A DNA stretch of 64,000 nt from Calendula officinalis. Its lineage: Eukaryota > Streptophyta > Magnoliopsida > Asterales > Asteraceae. The stretch covers positions 75,078,909-75,142,908 of the forward strand of contig OY970820.1 of assembly GCA_963853835.1 (NCBI GenBank), written 5' to 3'. The translations under genes were made by a program, and so were the position numbers. Positions within the stretch are counted from its first letter, which is position 1. Each line of letters begins with the position of its first letter. This document shows, in pieces, positions 18,849 to 33,869 of this stretch. Below the pieces are notes generated by a model, which had not been told where the DNA came from, did not search any database, and saw nothing but the letters and a program-made list of their open reading frames with translations.

Positions 18849-19371
18849 TAAATAATGATCATAATTCTGAATGGACCAGAAAAGACAAGTAAAGCGTAAA
18901 TTGAACTTAAAATAAAGTCTGAAATAATAAACAAAAACATAAAAGGTGAAAGGCCAAAATAAAACTTTTGAGGCGTTACTTGTCTAAATAGAGATCTGAG
19001 GCAAAAATTTTGTCCTTTTCAGTAAAGGTTTTTTTTAATACGATGACTTGAAAAAAAACCCGCCCATTTACGTTTGAGCATGCATTAATGATAAAAGTTC
19101 TATATATGCGGCATTATATGACAGTCTTATCTATTTCAAAAATGTTTAAAATAGTACTTTATGTTTAATTGTGTTGAATATGATAAGGATGTTGATGACA
19201 TGTGGTTATTAGCAAATTCCCTCTTATACGTACTCTTTATGTGACAAAATTATTATCCACAATTCCACATATAAAAAAAACTGCTTGATGCTACTAGATG
19301 TTGCCGCTTAGCACGGATACAGTTCTTGTTGTACCTGCCGAGTCCAAATGTACAAATTGGAACCCTATGCA
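18849..19371. other. Intergenic, nothing recognised
   Basis: AT-rich sequence without supported genes or element ends. Confidence 0.5.
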
Positions 19372-19592
19372 GACTCCGTTTGGTTATGGAAAATAGTTTT
19401 CATATGAAAAATTTTTTAGGGAAAACAAATGGTTTTCATATTCAATTTTCAATAAAATTTTTTGAAAACGCGTTTGGTTTAAAAGATTGAGTTTTCTTTC
19501 TCCAGTTTTGGAAAACTAGAAAACTTATTTGGTTGTATATTTTCCACATGTTTTCGTTTTCTAATTTTTGTTATTTGAAACAATACAATATA
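19372..19592 (+). repeat. 221-bp dispersed repeat, copy A
   Basis: Begins ACTCCGTTTGGTTATGG and ends CAATACAATATA. Matches copy B at 20741-20965 in the same orientation at roughly 80 percent by eye. Rich in GTTTTC/GAAAAC. Probably the end of an old DNA element; its limits are uncertain. Confidence 0.65.
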
Positions 19593-19952
19593 CCACATAT
19601 TATCCACTTGCATTTTGATTGTGGTCATTAACTGACTAAAAGTTATGAATTCAGATTTATGTATGGCTACTTTCATTTTTCCCATATTGCACCGAGTATT
19701 TATTATCGTAACTTGATAATTTAATCGCGTAAGACGTTTCTACTATGTTTTTCGTACCGTTTAGTTTGGTTGAGTTAGTGTATCATTAATTGTACAGTTC
19801 TAACTATATGAGATACAAACCAATATGTGCATGAATAATAATGGTGTGTAATACCTACACATAATATTAGGGTTTCTGCGACACTTATATGTTAAAATAA
19901 ATGTGATAATGTTCTATCATGAATTTAGGTCACAATTAATGTCGGGTAAAAT

Positions 19953-20368
19953 CAAGGTTTTAAAAAACGCGTCATGATGCCGCCAGGGCGTGAGGCGCGG
20001 CGTCGACGTTACCAAACCTAACATGGTGGCTAGGCTAGGCGTGACTTGAGATAAGGCGTGATAAGCCGCGCCTTATGACGGGTTTCTTATAAGGCGGCTG
20101 GGAAATTTATAATTTTGTTTTCTAAATGAAGACATATATAATTATAAGTTTTGATATAACAATTTTTGTGAATTTTATATATGAATTGTTACATAAATCA
20201 ATAGATCTATAAATTTTTTTTATTTGATATACGTGTATATATATAAATTATATAAAAAAATTGTCGTGTTAAGTCACACCTTTAAAAACGTCATGGCCCG
20301 CCATGGCTAGCCATGACTTAAGGCTTGATGGTGCCGCCAAACCACACCTTACGCTTTCTAGAACCTTG
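19953..20368. mobile_element. hAT-type MITE
   Basis: A 416-bp element with a perfect 8-bp flanking duplication GGTAAAAT (19945-19952 and 20369-20376), the size made by hAT transposases. Termini CAAGGTTTTAAAAAACGC and, inverted, CAAGGTTCTAGAAAGCGT. Subterminal regions are GC-rich and inverted (GGCGTGA, GCCGCGCC, and CATGGCTAGCCATG near the right). Non-coding. Confidence 0.88.
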
Positions 20369-20400
20369 GGTAAAATACACAATCTTGAGGGTTGTCACAA

Positions 20401-20508
20401 TGTGTGTGTGTATGTGTGAATGTGTGTGTGAGTGTGTGTGTCTTTGTGTTAGTGTGTGAGTGTGTGTGTCTTTTTGTTAGTGTGTGAGTGTGTGTGTTGG
20501 GGATGGGG
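20401..20508 (+). repeat. Impure (GT)n tract
   Basis: TGTGTG repeats interrupted by TATG, GAATG, TCTTTG and GTTAG; the block GTGTGTGTCTTT(G/T)TGTTA is repeated. Confidence 0.9.
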
Positions 20509-20740
20509 TGAGTGGAGTGGAGAGTTATTATGTGTATATTTTAGAAAATTTTAAAAATAGAAAAGAATGAAAAACAATAAAAATCACATTTACAAATTTT
20601 TTCCAAATCCTTCATAAATTTAAAAAACTGAAAATTTTCATTTTCTTGAAAAAATTTGGAAAACTCATGGAACCAAATGCATTTTCCAAATCTTTTGTTT
20701 TCTTGGAAATTTTTTCCGGAAAAGTGGAAAATTTTCCGTA

Positions 20741-20965
20741 ACTCCATTTGGTTACGGAAAACGGTTTTCATTTTCTATGTAAAGTTTTCTAGGGAAAAGA
20801 AATGGTTTTCATTTACGATTTTTCATGTAATGTTTTGAAAACGTATATGGTTCAAAACATTAAGTTTTCATTTTCCAATGTTGGAAAATTAGAAAACTTG
20901 TTTGGTCGTATATTTTTCACATGTTTTCATTTTCTATTTTTAGTTATTTTAAACAATACAATATA
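20741..20965 (+). repeat. 221-bp dispersed repeat, copy B
   Basis: Begins ACTCCATTTGGTTACGG, ends CAATACAATATA, and matches 19372-19592. Its start overlaps a palindrome (TTTTCCGTAAC at 20732-20742 and GTTACGGAAAA at 20751-20761), so two similar ends meet head to head here. Confidence 0.65.
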
Positions 20966-21304
20966 CTTTAAAGGGTAAATTACAGTTTTTGTCCCTGACC
21001 TATGGCTGATTCGTGGTTTTTGTCCCTAATGTTTTTTTGTCCGTTTTTTTGTCCTTTAAGTTTTTAAAATTCTGGAAATTTGTCCTTCCGTCTATTTTTA
21101 GCCGTTAAGTGACGAAAAATGTAAGGCATGTGAGGGCATTTTGATCCTTTTCACAATAAGCATCACAAATCTGAATCATGGATGCAACTCAACCAAACCA
21201 TATGTTCCCCAAATGATTCATCTCACTAAGAAGAAGATACGTCCAAAATCTCATTAACAAGAAGATGCGTCCAAATGATTCATCTCACCAAATCATATGA
21301 TCTG
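20966..21304. other. Repeat-like non-coding sequence
   Basis: Contains the phrase TTTTTGTCCCT twice (near 20984 and 21018), as in common plant dispersed repeats, and two similar AAGAAGATACGTCC/AAGAAGATGCGTCC phrases near 21233-21271. No gene. Confidence 0.4.
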
Positions 21305-23556
<2,252 letters not shown>

Positions 23557-23589
23557 CTGTTGTGAACTACTTGTTATGTGGATGGTATG

Positions 23590-25009
23590 AGGATTAATGA
23601 AATGCAAGTCACATAAAATGGAATCAACAATTTCTTTGGCTTCTGTAGCCACAACAGAGATTAGAGAGGTTACCTTTTTGTGAACTATGTTGACCCATTG
23701 ATATGAACCAGCATCATCAGCTCTAATGCTTTCATCAGCACGAGCCATCAAACACTTGGTGGCCATTGGTTCATCATCATCAGAGGAGCTGTCTTCAGAG
23801 TCAGCCCAATCGTGAGTTTCAGCTACTAGACCCTTGTCAGCAACTTTGCCTTCAAGTGCTTTCTTCTCCTCTAGGATCTTTTTGGTGAAGGCTTGTAGCT
23901 TTTTGTATTTTTCTTTAATGGACTCACCAGTTGAATCTGATGAACTAGCTTTCTTTTGCTTGCAGTCGTTAGCATAGTGTCCCTTTTTTGTTGCAGTTGT
24001 AGCAAGTTATCTCAGAGATATCAGGTGTACTTCCAGAGGGTTTGGAAGGTGCAACTGATGAGATAGGTCTGCTACTTAAGCCTCTAGCTAAAGAGCCAGA
24101 TTTCCCTTTGAAGAATTTTCTGTTTTTAACAAGTAAGGCAAGCTCAGTTATAAGTGCTTCATTGTCTTCATCTTAATCGATCTCTTCGATGCTGACCTCA
24201 GGCATGTTGAACAGATCAACAGCTGAAGCCGCATCAGTTTCATCATCTGATGGAGGATATTCAATCTTTCTAGGTTTGTTTATAGAAACAAGAGCTGCTG
24301 AAAATCCTGAGGAACTCGCTTTTGAGTCCTTTGGAGGTTGAAATTTGTTTAGTACAGTTCTCTCATGGCTGAGAAACATACCATAGAGAAAGGAAAGAGT
24401 ATAATCTTTTAAAGTAGCAGATGTACTCATGCAAGTTATAATGGTAGCCCATTTAGAAGGAAGAGCTTCCATGAACTTACACATTTTGGACATATCGTCC
24501 TTTTCAACCCCATGAGACTTCAGCTCGTTTAACAGAATGTTATAACGATTGAATGTTTGAGCTATAGTTTCACTTGGCTTGGCTTTGAACAACTTGTAGT
24601 CATGAATGAGCATGTTTTTGTTATGTTCACGCACAACAGATGTGCCTTCATACACTTCAGCCAGCCTCTCCCACATTTGTTTGACTGAGTCACAAAATTG
24701 AATATTATGATACAGTTCATCACCAACTGCTTGAAAAAGCATGTCTCTTCCTTTATTTTCAAGATGGACAAGACGTCTATCGGCGTCTGACCATTGTGCT
24801 TCTGGTTTCACCACATAGTGTTCTGCTACATCAGCGGTACCAGGAATAAAGGTTTGATGGATGTATCTTCCTATCGTTATATTATCCGGAAGTCTTTGGT
24901 GATAGGTAATCATGTGAGACAACATACGCGTCTTCCACACGGGGTACTTGGTTTGCGTGAGTTTGGGAGGTTTTCCAGATTATGGAAGATCAGATGTAGG
25001 TTCCGCCAT
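23590..25009 (-). pseudogene. Sirevirus-like Copia gag, truncated and broken
   Basis: Close relative of the gag at 44271-46272 on the other strand. It starts at ATG 25009. Visible blocks: WKTRMLSHMITYHQRLPD, ENKGRDMLFQAVGDELYHN, MWERLAEVYEGTSVVREH, zinc knuckle CYNCNKK near 24000, a lysine-rich stretch, and VNIVHKKVTSLIS. Breaks: TAA very near the start (about 24980), TAA at 24173-24175, and an extra A in the A-run inside the zinc knuckle. Similarity to the sister copy ends about 23590, just short of the (TA)n, so pol and the rest are lost. It is attached to its 5' LTR at 25064-26021 through a standard PBS (25049-25060). Confidence 0.88.
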
Positions 25010-25063
25010 AATAGATGCTCAAAGTTGATCGTAAACAACTTTGACACTTGCTCTGATACCAGT

Positions 25064-26021
25064 TGTTGGATCCCAACAACACAAACGTGTTGCGTCACGG
25101 CTAAGTAAAGACGAGAAAGTAAAGAACACACAATATTTTCAATGATTAAGAGTTTATTAAAACAACTTAATGCGGTACAAAGTTTGCGGAAATAGATAGT
25201 ACACACTAACTATAACTTTATACTTGAAGTGACACTTTTGTTTGCTCAAACTAAGATCCTATGCAAGGAGAGTTTATCAGCTGATACAAACAGCTGATAT
25301 TTAATGCCTGAGTATTAACTATGAAGAACTTAATATCAGACAATAACAAACTCTCAGAGAATGTACTTGTGCTATGAATGCTTAAAAGGTGTGTATAAAT
25401 GCAAACATTTACGTCTCTATATATAGCCCAAGAACCATGTTTCTTTGTCCACAAGTTAATCCATGTGTAAATGTATTATTCGTTGATATAGACTTGTCCA
25501 CGGAAACATTAAATGCACTTGCATAGATTAGAGTCCCGATTGTACTTTGTGTCAACTTATTTTACTACCTTTTCTGACGCACATTGAAAAGGTGTACTAT
25601 GATAGTACAAAAGAAGTTGACTTTCCCTTTTTATGTTTGTAGGGACAAACGATGAAGTTCTGAAAAGTTATCTTCTATTCCAAAATAGAAGATTTTCATC
25701 GTTTTCTTCTTCTTTGAACGGGAACGGAAAATGTTCAAACTGTCAAGAACATTTCCCCCAAGTCTTTATCTGCAGAAGATACCATCAGCTGATTCCACTA
25801 TCAGCTGAATGGTCTTCTTCGGGTTTATGTCCTTCGGCCATAAACTTCGAATGATCACACTATATGTAGCTGTTGATTTGATTTGATTCCTTGAGCTGAG
25901 TACGTACTCAGCTGAAGGTTTATGAATATACGTGTGCTTCAGCCTAGATACATACTTCAGCTGATTTATTCTTCTTAGCTATTGATCATCAAATCTTATT
26001 TACTTAGTTTGGAGACTAACA
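25064..26021 (-). repeat. 5' LTR of the truncated Sirevirus-like element
   Basis: 958 bp, plus strand TGTTGGATCC to GGAGACTAACA. It is diverged from the 43280 and 54732 LTRs but shares their order of blocks, including the repeated CAGCTG palindromes (six by eye), GAGTACGTACTC near 25899, and the AATGATTAAGAGTTTATTAA block. A GCTCTGATACCA primer-binding site complement sits at 25049-25060. Confidence 0.88.
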
Positions 26022-26186
26022 AAGCATAACAGTGAGGGGTCTATTAATTGCTGGTCTAGGTCCAATTTCTTTCACCCGTGGCATGATTGTGGTTTGGATG
26101 ATAGATTTAGAAGCCAACATCTCTTCTCTATTCTCTTCTTGAGTTGAAAATTCGTCAGGGGTGGCTCCCTCACCATGAAAATTATG

Positions 26187-26697
26187 TTAAACACCACAGC
26201 CAACAAGACCACTTCCACCACCGCCTTCAATAGTATTACCAAATCCACCACTAATACTAGAACCGCCACCCATAAGAGAACCTCCACCCAATATTCTAGT
26301 TCCACCGTCATCCCCTTCCTCAGAAACCAGAACAATTCCAATACTCTTTCCCCCACTCAAATCAGAATCGGTTCCCCTAATGGAATCAGAATAGTGATAC
26401 GTACCTTGTTTCATAGTAGCTAGTTGTTCATATTGATTTTGCACATCGTTGCAATAACTCAGATTGAAATTGATCCCACGACAAAGGATCGTAAAATTCC
26501 TTCACGATTGAAATCCAATGGGTTGCACCGACGGTCATGCTCATCTGAGCTAATCGAATGCATAAATTCTGCCGGAGTTGCATTAATTTCGAAATAGAGA
26601 ATCGCCTTTTGAAGCCATCCTTGTGGATCGAAACCATAGAATTCAGGTAATTTCACTTGCATTAGACGTTTCTCTTGCTGTTTTACCCAACCCATTA
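26187..26697 (-). pseudogene. Gypsy-type gag fragment
   Basis: Translated pieces in three frames read like a Retrotrans_gag domain: KLPEFYGFDPQGWLQKAILY with FEINATP, then MSMTVGATHWISIV with DPLSWDQFQSELLQRC, then YEQLATMKQG and a glycine-rich tail. At least two frameshifts separate them. The fragment lies between the Sirevirus-like LTR (ending 26021) and an older Copia LTR. No pol is nearby. Confidence 0.75.
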
Positions 26698-26878
26698 TGA
26701 ATTTTAAAATTCCATTGATTCCGCACGTTCAGTAGCGAAATCAGCCTGAAGTTTCGAAATCAACTCATCATGTTGATCCAATCGACTGCCCTAAAATCGA
26801 GTTCCACTACTGGGTTCACCATTGTGAAGGAAGGAAAAAAAACGGTGATTGAAGTGGTAGAGCGAAGCAGGTCGGACC

Positions 26879-27996
26879 TGTAGGGTTTCATAACACTGAT
26901 CGACCATTTGGGTCGACCACCTAGTACTTGGTTCGAACCGTACTGGTAAGAACATGATGGTGTTCTTGACTGGTTAAAACCAACTAGCTGATTTAATCCC
27001 TAAAATCGGAATTGTGATTAAACCTAATCCTTAAACACTAAAGGATTATGGGAACTTGGAAATCAAAATAGATTTACAAGAAAGAAACCTTGTACGACAA
27101 ACTCGAACACACACAATGCTTGTGTGTATTCGTCGAACACTCGTTTTTTGGTGTTTTCGTCCGATCAAACAAGAGGGAGAAGGAGAAAGAGTGTTTCCCA
27201 AAACATACCTTTGTCTTGCTTAAGTAAGTCCACTGATGATGAACAAGTCAAGCGACCTTCTAGTTGATCTTAGCAATGAACTTGTTCTTTGAAACTCGAA
27301 GAACACGAAGAACGAACAAAGAACACCAAGAACTTTGGTGTCCTTGTATTCGGCCGAAATTCTCCAAGAGAGGGAGGAGGATTTCGTGTAGGGTATAAAG
27401 GAAGTGAATGATTAGTATTAAATGAAACTTTAAGCGTTCTATATATAATAGAATAAGTTTCATTTAATTCCTTCTAGTTTAATTAAGATTAATCTCTTAA
27501 TTAAACTTTCCCTCTTACACTTTAAACCCTTATAGTTTTACTAGTTATTATTGTTACACTTAACTATTAACTATCTAATATTAATACACTAAAATAATTC
27601 GGTATATACATACACGAATAATACTTGTATCTATACTTTTAATAATTAATTATATAATAACCTTTATATAATTTATACAACAACATTATCCAATTACTAT
27701 ATAATTTAATAGCTTTAAATCATATCATGGATAATCTTTAATTAACACATTGTATATTTACTCAACTGATAAATGTACAAGTACTTGTATTAATTAGTTT
27801 GTTAAACTAATCCAGTAATAAGTTAAACTTAACTTAATACTTAACTGATTCATAATGACTATTATGAATCATTCCTCTTCGTAGTATCATTGCATATCTT
27901 ACTCGTATTACATGCACTCACCGGTGTGACCCTTAAGTGTTTCGTAGGCATGGATGTATCATCATATGTTGGCTAACTGTGCACATAATTCCAACA
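26879..27996 (-). repeat. Probable 3' LTR of the oldest Copia in the nest
   Basis: Ends (plus strand) ATTCCAACA at 27996, followed by GACTCCCACTTGTG, the complement of a purine-rich tract and very like the one after the 28390-29077 LTR. The start at TGTAGGG (26879) is a guess from the TG rule. No second copy is in the window to confirm it. Confidence 0.45.
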
Positions 27997-28384
27997 GACT
28001 CCCACTTGTGAAAGTTCGTAACCTTTATCTTAATGACACGAGCTAAAGTAGCCTTCTAGATGGGCATGTAGGCAACCAACCCCATAAAAACAGCTTATGT
28101 AACCCAGGTATAGTTTTTGAAAAACTCTTTAATAGCGTGTCACTACTTCTTGGGCAACTTTGTTAGGTTCATCCCTTGCAGCACGATATTTGTGATAACG
28201 AATACGAGCATGGTGGAAAATATCAACTCCTATATTCAAAATCATTTCATGACTTCTTGATTCAAACTGTTGTGATAAATGACAAAGAACATATAAGTTC
28301 GTTTGGGCATGTACATGCACTTACCAGTTTTCTTATCATGTCAAAGGACCCATAAATATCTCTCCTAAAAAGGAGGTGCAATTA
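27997..28384 (-). other. 3' non-coding region of the oldest Copia
   Basis: Purine-rich tract complement at 27997-28010, then sequence parallel in layout to the 3' region of the 28390-56570 element. It is interrupted at the target duplication CCATC (28385-28389) and continues beyond 56575. Confidence 0.4.
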
Positions 28385-28389
28385 CCATC

Positions 28390-29077
28390 TGTAGGAAAAC
28401 CTTATAGGATTCACATGGCGGAACTTGAATCCGACATTACTGGATCTCTACTAGTCAATGAGATCACAAGAAGAAGGAGATGATGAACATTACCTTTGGA
28501 TTGCTAAAGAATTGATCCACCTCTACTGCACCACCTGGACACGCTGCAAAACCGCATTGTACCAACAAAGCAATACACAATGACTTGTGTGTGTGTGCGG
28601 CTTCGGTCGAACAAGCAATCCGAAACCCTCTTGGGGTTTTCGACCGTCGAACACGAGAGGAGAGGGAGGAGAGATTAGGGTTTTAGTAATGTGATTGTGT
28701 AACCGTTAAGCCTTAACCTTGAGCCTTTATTTATAAGGACTCAAGTTACAGTTAAGTCCTTCGAGTTTAATTATGATGAATCTCATAATTAAACTTCCTA
28801 TTAACACTTTAAACCCTTAGACTTTTACTAGTTAATTAATAGAGTATTAATTAACTGTCCGTTAAATACTTAACCTAATATTTAACCATCCTCACAAATA
28901 ATAATTAACTTATTATTATTTATTCTCTTCTTTATAATTAACTTAACTAGTTAATTATTCCACACAACTTACTTTATTCGGTTGTCCATTATTGGGTGTG
29001 TAGTGGTGTGACCCTTTAGTGCTTTATAACATTGGACACGGTGACACATGTACTTATCTGTGCACATAAATCCTTCA
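28390..29077 (-). repeat. 3' LTR of the host Copia
   Basis: 688 bp, plus strand TGTAGGAAAACC to AATCCTTCA, a few percent diverged from 55881-56570. The purine-rich tract complement GACACCCACTTGTGC follows at 29078. Confidence 0.92.
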
Positions 29078-30240
29078 GACACCCACTTGTGCAAGTTAAG
29101 TATCACTTACTGATCATCGTTGGCCTAAAGCTGTCCATAGCCAGACATTTAGGATAACCAGGTTATAAGAACTCTTACATCCAGAGATAATATTCATAAA
29201 ATGAATAACACTAATAGATTTTCCTTTCGCATCATGATATTTCTTAATTTGAGTAATAGACATGGAGCAGGGATCTAGTTCTATATACTCGAATTTTCTC
29301 GACTCTGATTTCGACTTTCTGCAGTTACGGATTATCGAATGATCTAATCATTCTCCGAGCGCGGCCACGCATTTCAATAGTCTTAATCGTCGAGCGGCCA
29401 TGAAATATCTCTTCTAATTAAAGAAGGTGCAAATTTCATCTTGACATTTGCGTTATCTTGCCCACGACTTCTGCTGTCTTAGTCAAGTTCCTTATGATCA
29501 CCCTTTTACGGTGTGACGTTAGATAAATGCTAAAGATCAAAAGTCATCGTGTCTCAAACCAAAACGTCTCAGGTCAGAGGACATCTACTCGAAATTACTC
29601 ATGCTTGGGCTCCATGAAGTAATCTCGATCTTTTGGTCACGTCTAATGTTTAGCAAACTCTGTAAACATCTATGAATATTTATTTTAACAACCCTTGTTT
29701 CTCTATTCGATAACTATGAATAGATAAATATTCATAATGATATTAACTCTTGAATCTAGCTCCCACTAAATTCAAGCAACCACAGACATTTTAGATACTC
29801 AAAAACTTTGTGTATCAAGGATAGTTTAAAACATGTTAAGAATAGACAATGTGAAAATATTACGTAAAACCTCTTATTTCAATCCCATGAAATGTTATTA
29901 CATAATGTATCGATTTCAAACATGTCTCTGAATCATAATATAAATTACTAGCTACCAATATTTAGCAACTGCATGCCTATAGCGTGCGCATGTTTCTCAT
30001 GTTTTGGTCTAGCTAGTGGTTTTCTCAACGGGTCAGCGACGTTGTCATCCGTTGGTATTTTCTTAATTATAATATCACCTTCTCTAACATACTCACGTAT
30101 GAGGTGATATTTCATGCGTACATGTCTGGTCTTTTGATGCTCTCTTGGCTCAACAGCTTGCGCTATTGCTCCACTGTTATCACAGAATATTTTGATGGGT
30201 CTAGAGATACTGGCAATAACTCTAAGATCCTCAATAAAAT
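29078..30240 (-). other. 3' non-coding region of the host Copia
   Basis: Between the RNase H remnant and the 3' LTR. No ORF supported. It contains AGCTCCCACTAAATTC (29758), a phrase that recurs at 60538 and 63294 in the older relative. Confidence 0.6.
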
Positions 30241-30247
30241 TCTTAAG

Positions 30248-33234
30248 TCACATGGCTTCTTTCCTAGCATCATTTGCGGCAATGTACTCAGCCTCTGTAG
30301 TCGAATCTGCTATCGTATCTTGTTTCTGACTCTTCCAAGATATAGCTCCTCCGTTTAGTGTGAAGACAAATCCCAATTGAGATTTGTAATCGTCTCTGTT
30401 GGTTTGGAAGCTTGCATCTGGGTAACCAGTTACACACAATTCTTCCAACGAACCTCCAAAGACCAAGAACATTTCTTTCGTCCTTCTCAACTACTTGAGA
30501 ATGTTCTTGACAGCCACCCAGTGGGGCTCACCAGGATTCTTTTGATATTTGCTCGTAAGACTTATGGAGTAAGCAATATCGGGCCTAGTACATAACATGG
30601 CATACATGATTGATCCAATTGCCGAAGCATATGGTACCAAACTCATCCTAGTTATTTCCTTGCTAGATGTTGGACTCTGAGCTTTGCTCAGTGTAATGCC
30701 ATGTGTCATTGGAATGAGACCTCTCTTGGAATCACTCATATTGAATCTCTTCAGTACTTTGTCAATGTATGTACTTTGACAAAGTCCAATAAGCATCCTA
30801 GATCTATCTCTATAGATCTTTATACCCAGTATAAACACGGCTTCTCCCAAGTCCTTCATCTGGAAACATTTACCCAACCAAGATTTTACTCCTTGTAATG
30901 CTGGTATATCGTTTCCTATAAGCAATATGTCATCAACATACAAGACTAGGAAGATTACTATGCTCCCACTGAATTTTGTGTAGACACACGCCTCGAACTC
31001 ACTCTTGACAAAACCAAATTCTTTGATTCTTTTGTCAAAGTGTAAGTTCCAACTTCTAGATGCTTGCTTCAATCCATAAATGGATTTTAGCAATTTGCAT
31101 ACTTTATTGGATCAGTAAAACCATCCGATTGTATCATGAATACGTCCTCATTCAACTCCCCGTTAAGGAAGGCTGTTTTAATATCCATTTGCCATATCTC
31201 ATAGTCGTAATATGCTGATATGGCCATAAGAATTCTAATAGACTTAAGCATAGCGACTGGCGAGTAGGTTTCAGAATAATCCACACCATGTGTTTGTGTG
31301 AAACCCTTCGCGACATGTCGTGCTTTGTAAGTATGCACTTTCCCATCCATGTCAGTTTTCTTCTTGAAAACCCATCTTGCATCCAACAGCTCGTGACAGT
31401 GGTGGTAAGTCTAATAACACCCAGACTTGGTTGTCATACATGGATTGCATCTATGCCTGCATAGCCTCGAGCCATCTTTCAGACTCTATGCCATCAGCAG
31501 CTTCGCTGTAGGTTAATGGTTCTAGTAGACTACCATCATCTTCATCGATCATGAATCCAAGATACCGATCTGGTTCTTGGCGTGGTCTACTGGACCTACG
31601 CGGATTGCGTGTTTCTTCTTCCTCAACCGGTGGGTCTGGTTGGGAATCAACAATTCTTTGTTGAACCACTGGTTCGACTGAAGTCGTCGGTGGATCTTCA
31701 TTCTCTTCAATTTCTTGAAGCTCTATTTCTTTTCTTGGATTTCGGTTCCTAGAAACTTCTCCTCCAAGAAGACACCTTTCCGAGCAATAAAAACTTTGTT
31801 GTCTTCTTGATGATAGAAATAGTATCCTAAGGTTTCCTTTGGATATCCAACGAAGATACACTTGTCTGACTTGGGTTTAGTTTGTCTGTGAAGTTACGTC
31901 TAACGTATGCTTCACAACCCCAAATCTTGAGAAAAGACAATTTTGGTTTTCTACCCGTCCAATGCTCGAACGGAATCTTTTCTACCGAGGTGTGAGTTGT
32001 GAAACAAGGTGTGATTCCTCATTTCTGATACACCATTCATCTGAGGTGTATACAGAGGTGTGAGTTGTGAAACAATCCCACATTCCTTCAAATGATCGTC
32101 GAACGCTTGGCTCAAATATTCGCCTCCTCGGTCAGACCGAAGTGACTTTATTTTCTTGCCTAGTTGGTTCTTTATTTCCCTCTGATATTCTTTGAACTTG
32201 TCAAAGCTTTCAGACTTTAGTATCATAAGAAAGACATAACCATACCTACTGAAGTTTTCAGTAAATGTAATGAAGTAGCGGTATCCTCCTCTGGCTTCTG
32301 GAGTAAAGGGTCTACAACATCTGTGTGTATAATCCCTAACAACTCGCCTGCCCTTTCATTGTAGTGGTTGAAAGGGTCTTTTGTCATCTTGCCAGATAAA
32401 CAAGCTTCGCATATTGCATATGATTCCAAATCAAATGGCTCTAGAATTCCATCATCGTGGAGCTTCTTTATGCGAGTCTCGTTTATATGACCTAAACGAC
32501 AATGCCATAGATAAGTTTGATTCAAGTTACTCTTGGATCTTTTACTTATATGATAAACGTCTCGTTCTATGTTATTTAGATTTAACGTGTATAGACCATT
32601 ATGAGAATTTGCTTTAAAATATAAAATATCATCTTTTAAACACGAAATTGTTTTACCACAAAACTCATAATAAAAACCACTTTCTATAAGTAAATCAAAG
32701 GAAATAACATTTTTAATAAGTCTAGGAACGTAATAACAATCTTTAAGTTCCAAGACACTTCCTGTAGGCAACTTGAGAAGATATGTTCCTACGGCTTCAG
32801 CTCCAACCTTGGAACCTTCGCCTACTCGTAGTTCAACATCTCCTCGTCCCAGCCTCCTGTTCTTCTTAAATCCCTGCAAATGATTGCAAATGTGATGACC
32901 ACATCCGGTATCCAATACCCACGATTCACTAGAAGTAACGAGACAATTAATCATGAAGATACCTGAATCGCTGACAAAGTCAGCGTCCAACAGTCCCACA
33001 TCGGACGTGTGCTCGCAAATATCCTTACTGCCACAAGCTGGGAAACACAAATCAGCAAGGTCTCTCAGCCATACAGCGAACTCATCCATTGGAACCTCGG
33101 GGAGAGATTCTTCCTCTAGCCTTTGAACATCGCGTATACACAAGAGCTTCTCGTGTAGACCTGCGACACTCAGATCAAAATTCCCGACTAAACGTACTAC
33201 CTTGTCTTGATAGTACTGAGTGAGAGACCCAAAC
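30248..33234 (-). pseudogene. pol: Copia pol of the host element, broken
   Basis: From high to low coordinates: protease (WVLDTGCGHHICNHLQGF), gag-pre-integrase finger (WHCRLGH, CEACLSGK), integrase pieces (LGIIHTDV; LRSDRGGEYLSQ and YTPQMNGVSE at 31951-32226), a variable linker with RRSSRPRQEPDRY (31451-31861), reverse transcriptase (31087-31386 and 30491-31093 with YGLKQASRSW and YVDDILLIG near 30935), and RNase H (GYPDASFQTN, TTEAEYIAAN at 30248-30490). Frames change at least near 32223, 31900, 31400, 31090 and 30490, with stops between, so the element is dead. The 32223-33263 ORF begins inside the inserted LTR; its first codons belong to the other element. Confidence 0.9.
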
Positions 33235-33869
33235 TGTTGGAATATGCTCCACGCGTATAACATATAGTTATATGGCTAGTAGTTTGTGAGCCTAAAGGAT
33301 CACACACTTAAACACTTAACACCATAAGATATATAGTGTAATTAGGGTAATTACATTATATATTAATATAAGCTACATGCTTGTGTATATTGGAGTTTAG
33401 TATTAATTGTTAATATTGAAACTTAATTGTAACCAAATAGAAGAAACAAAGACAAGGGACTAGAGTGCAAATAATCAATGGTTTATGGAAATCATTAATG
33501 GGAATTATGGCACCATAATGGTCCATAAACTCCCTCTTTTGTCCTCCCTTTGACCGTCCAAGAAAACACACACAAAAGGTGTTTTTTGGTTCTTCTTTGC
33601 AAGCTCAAGGACTAGCATCCTCCTTTGGTGTTCAAGAATAGTGTTGTGTGGATTACTTTTAGAGGTATTCCTTTTGAATATTTGGTTTCAATCCATCACC
33701 AACTCCATCCGATTTCAACAAGATCAAAGACTTCAAGGGTATGAAATGTTCATCCAATCTCTTTGATTTATTTATTAGTTTAATTGTATGATTAATATCA
33801 AGATCCGTTTATGGTGATTTATTCTTTTCCACTGCGTTTGTTAAATGTTTTAACCGAAAATCACCAATA
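33235..33869 (+). repeat. LTR 1 of the tandem Copia
   Basis: TGTTGGAATATGC to AATCACCAATA, 635 bp. The end after ATA is fixed by the CAAAC duplication at the far end, so the terminus is TG...TA. The PBS TGGTATCAGAGCC starts at 33871. Confidence 0.88.

Noticed and set aside
33235..33263. Start of the 32223-33263 ORF.
   Set aside because: The first codons come from the LTR of the inserted Copia, so the start is a chimera created by the insertion.
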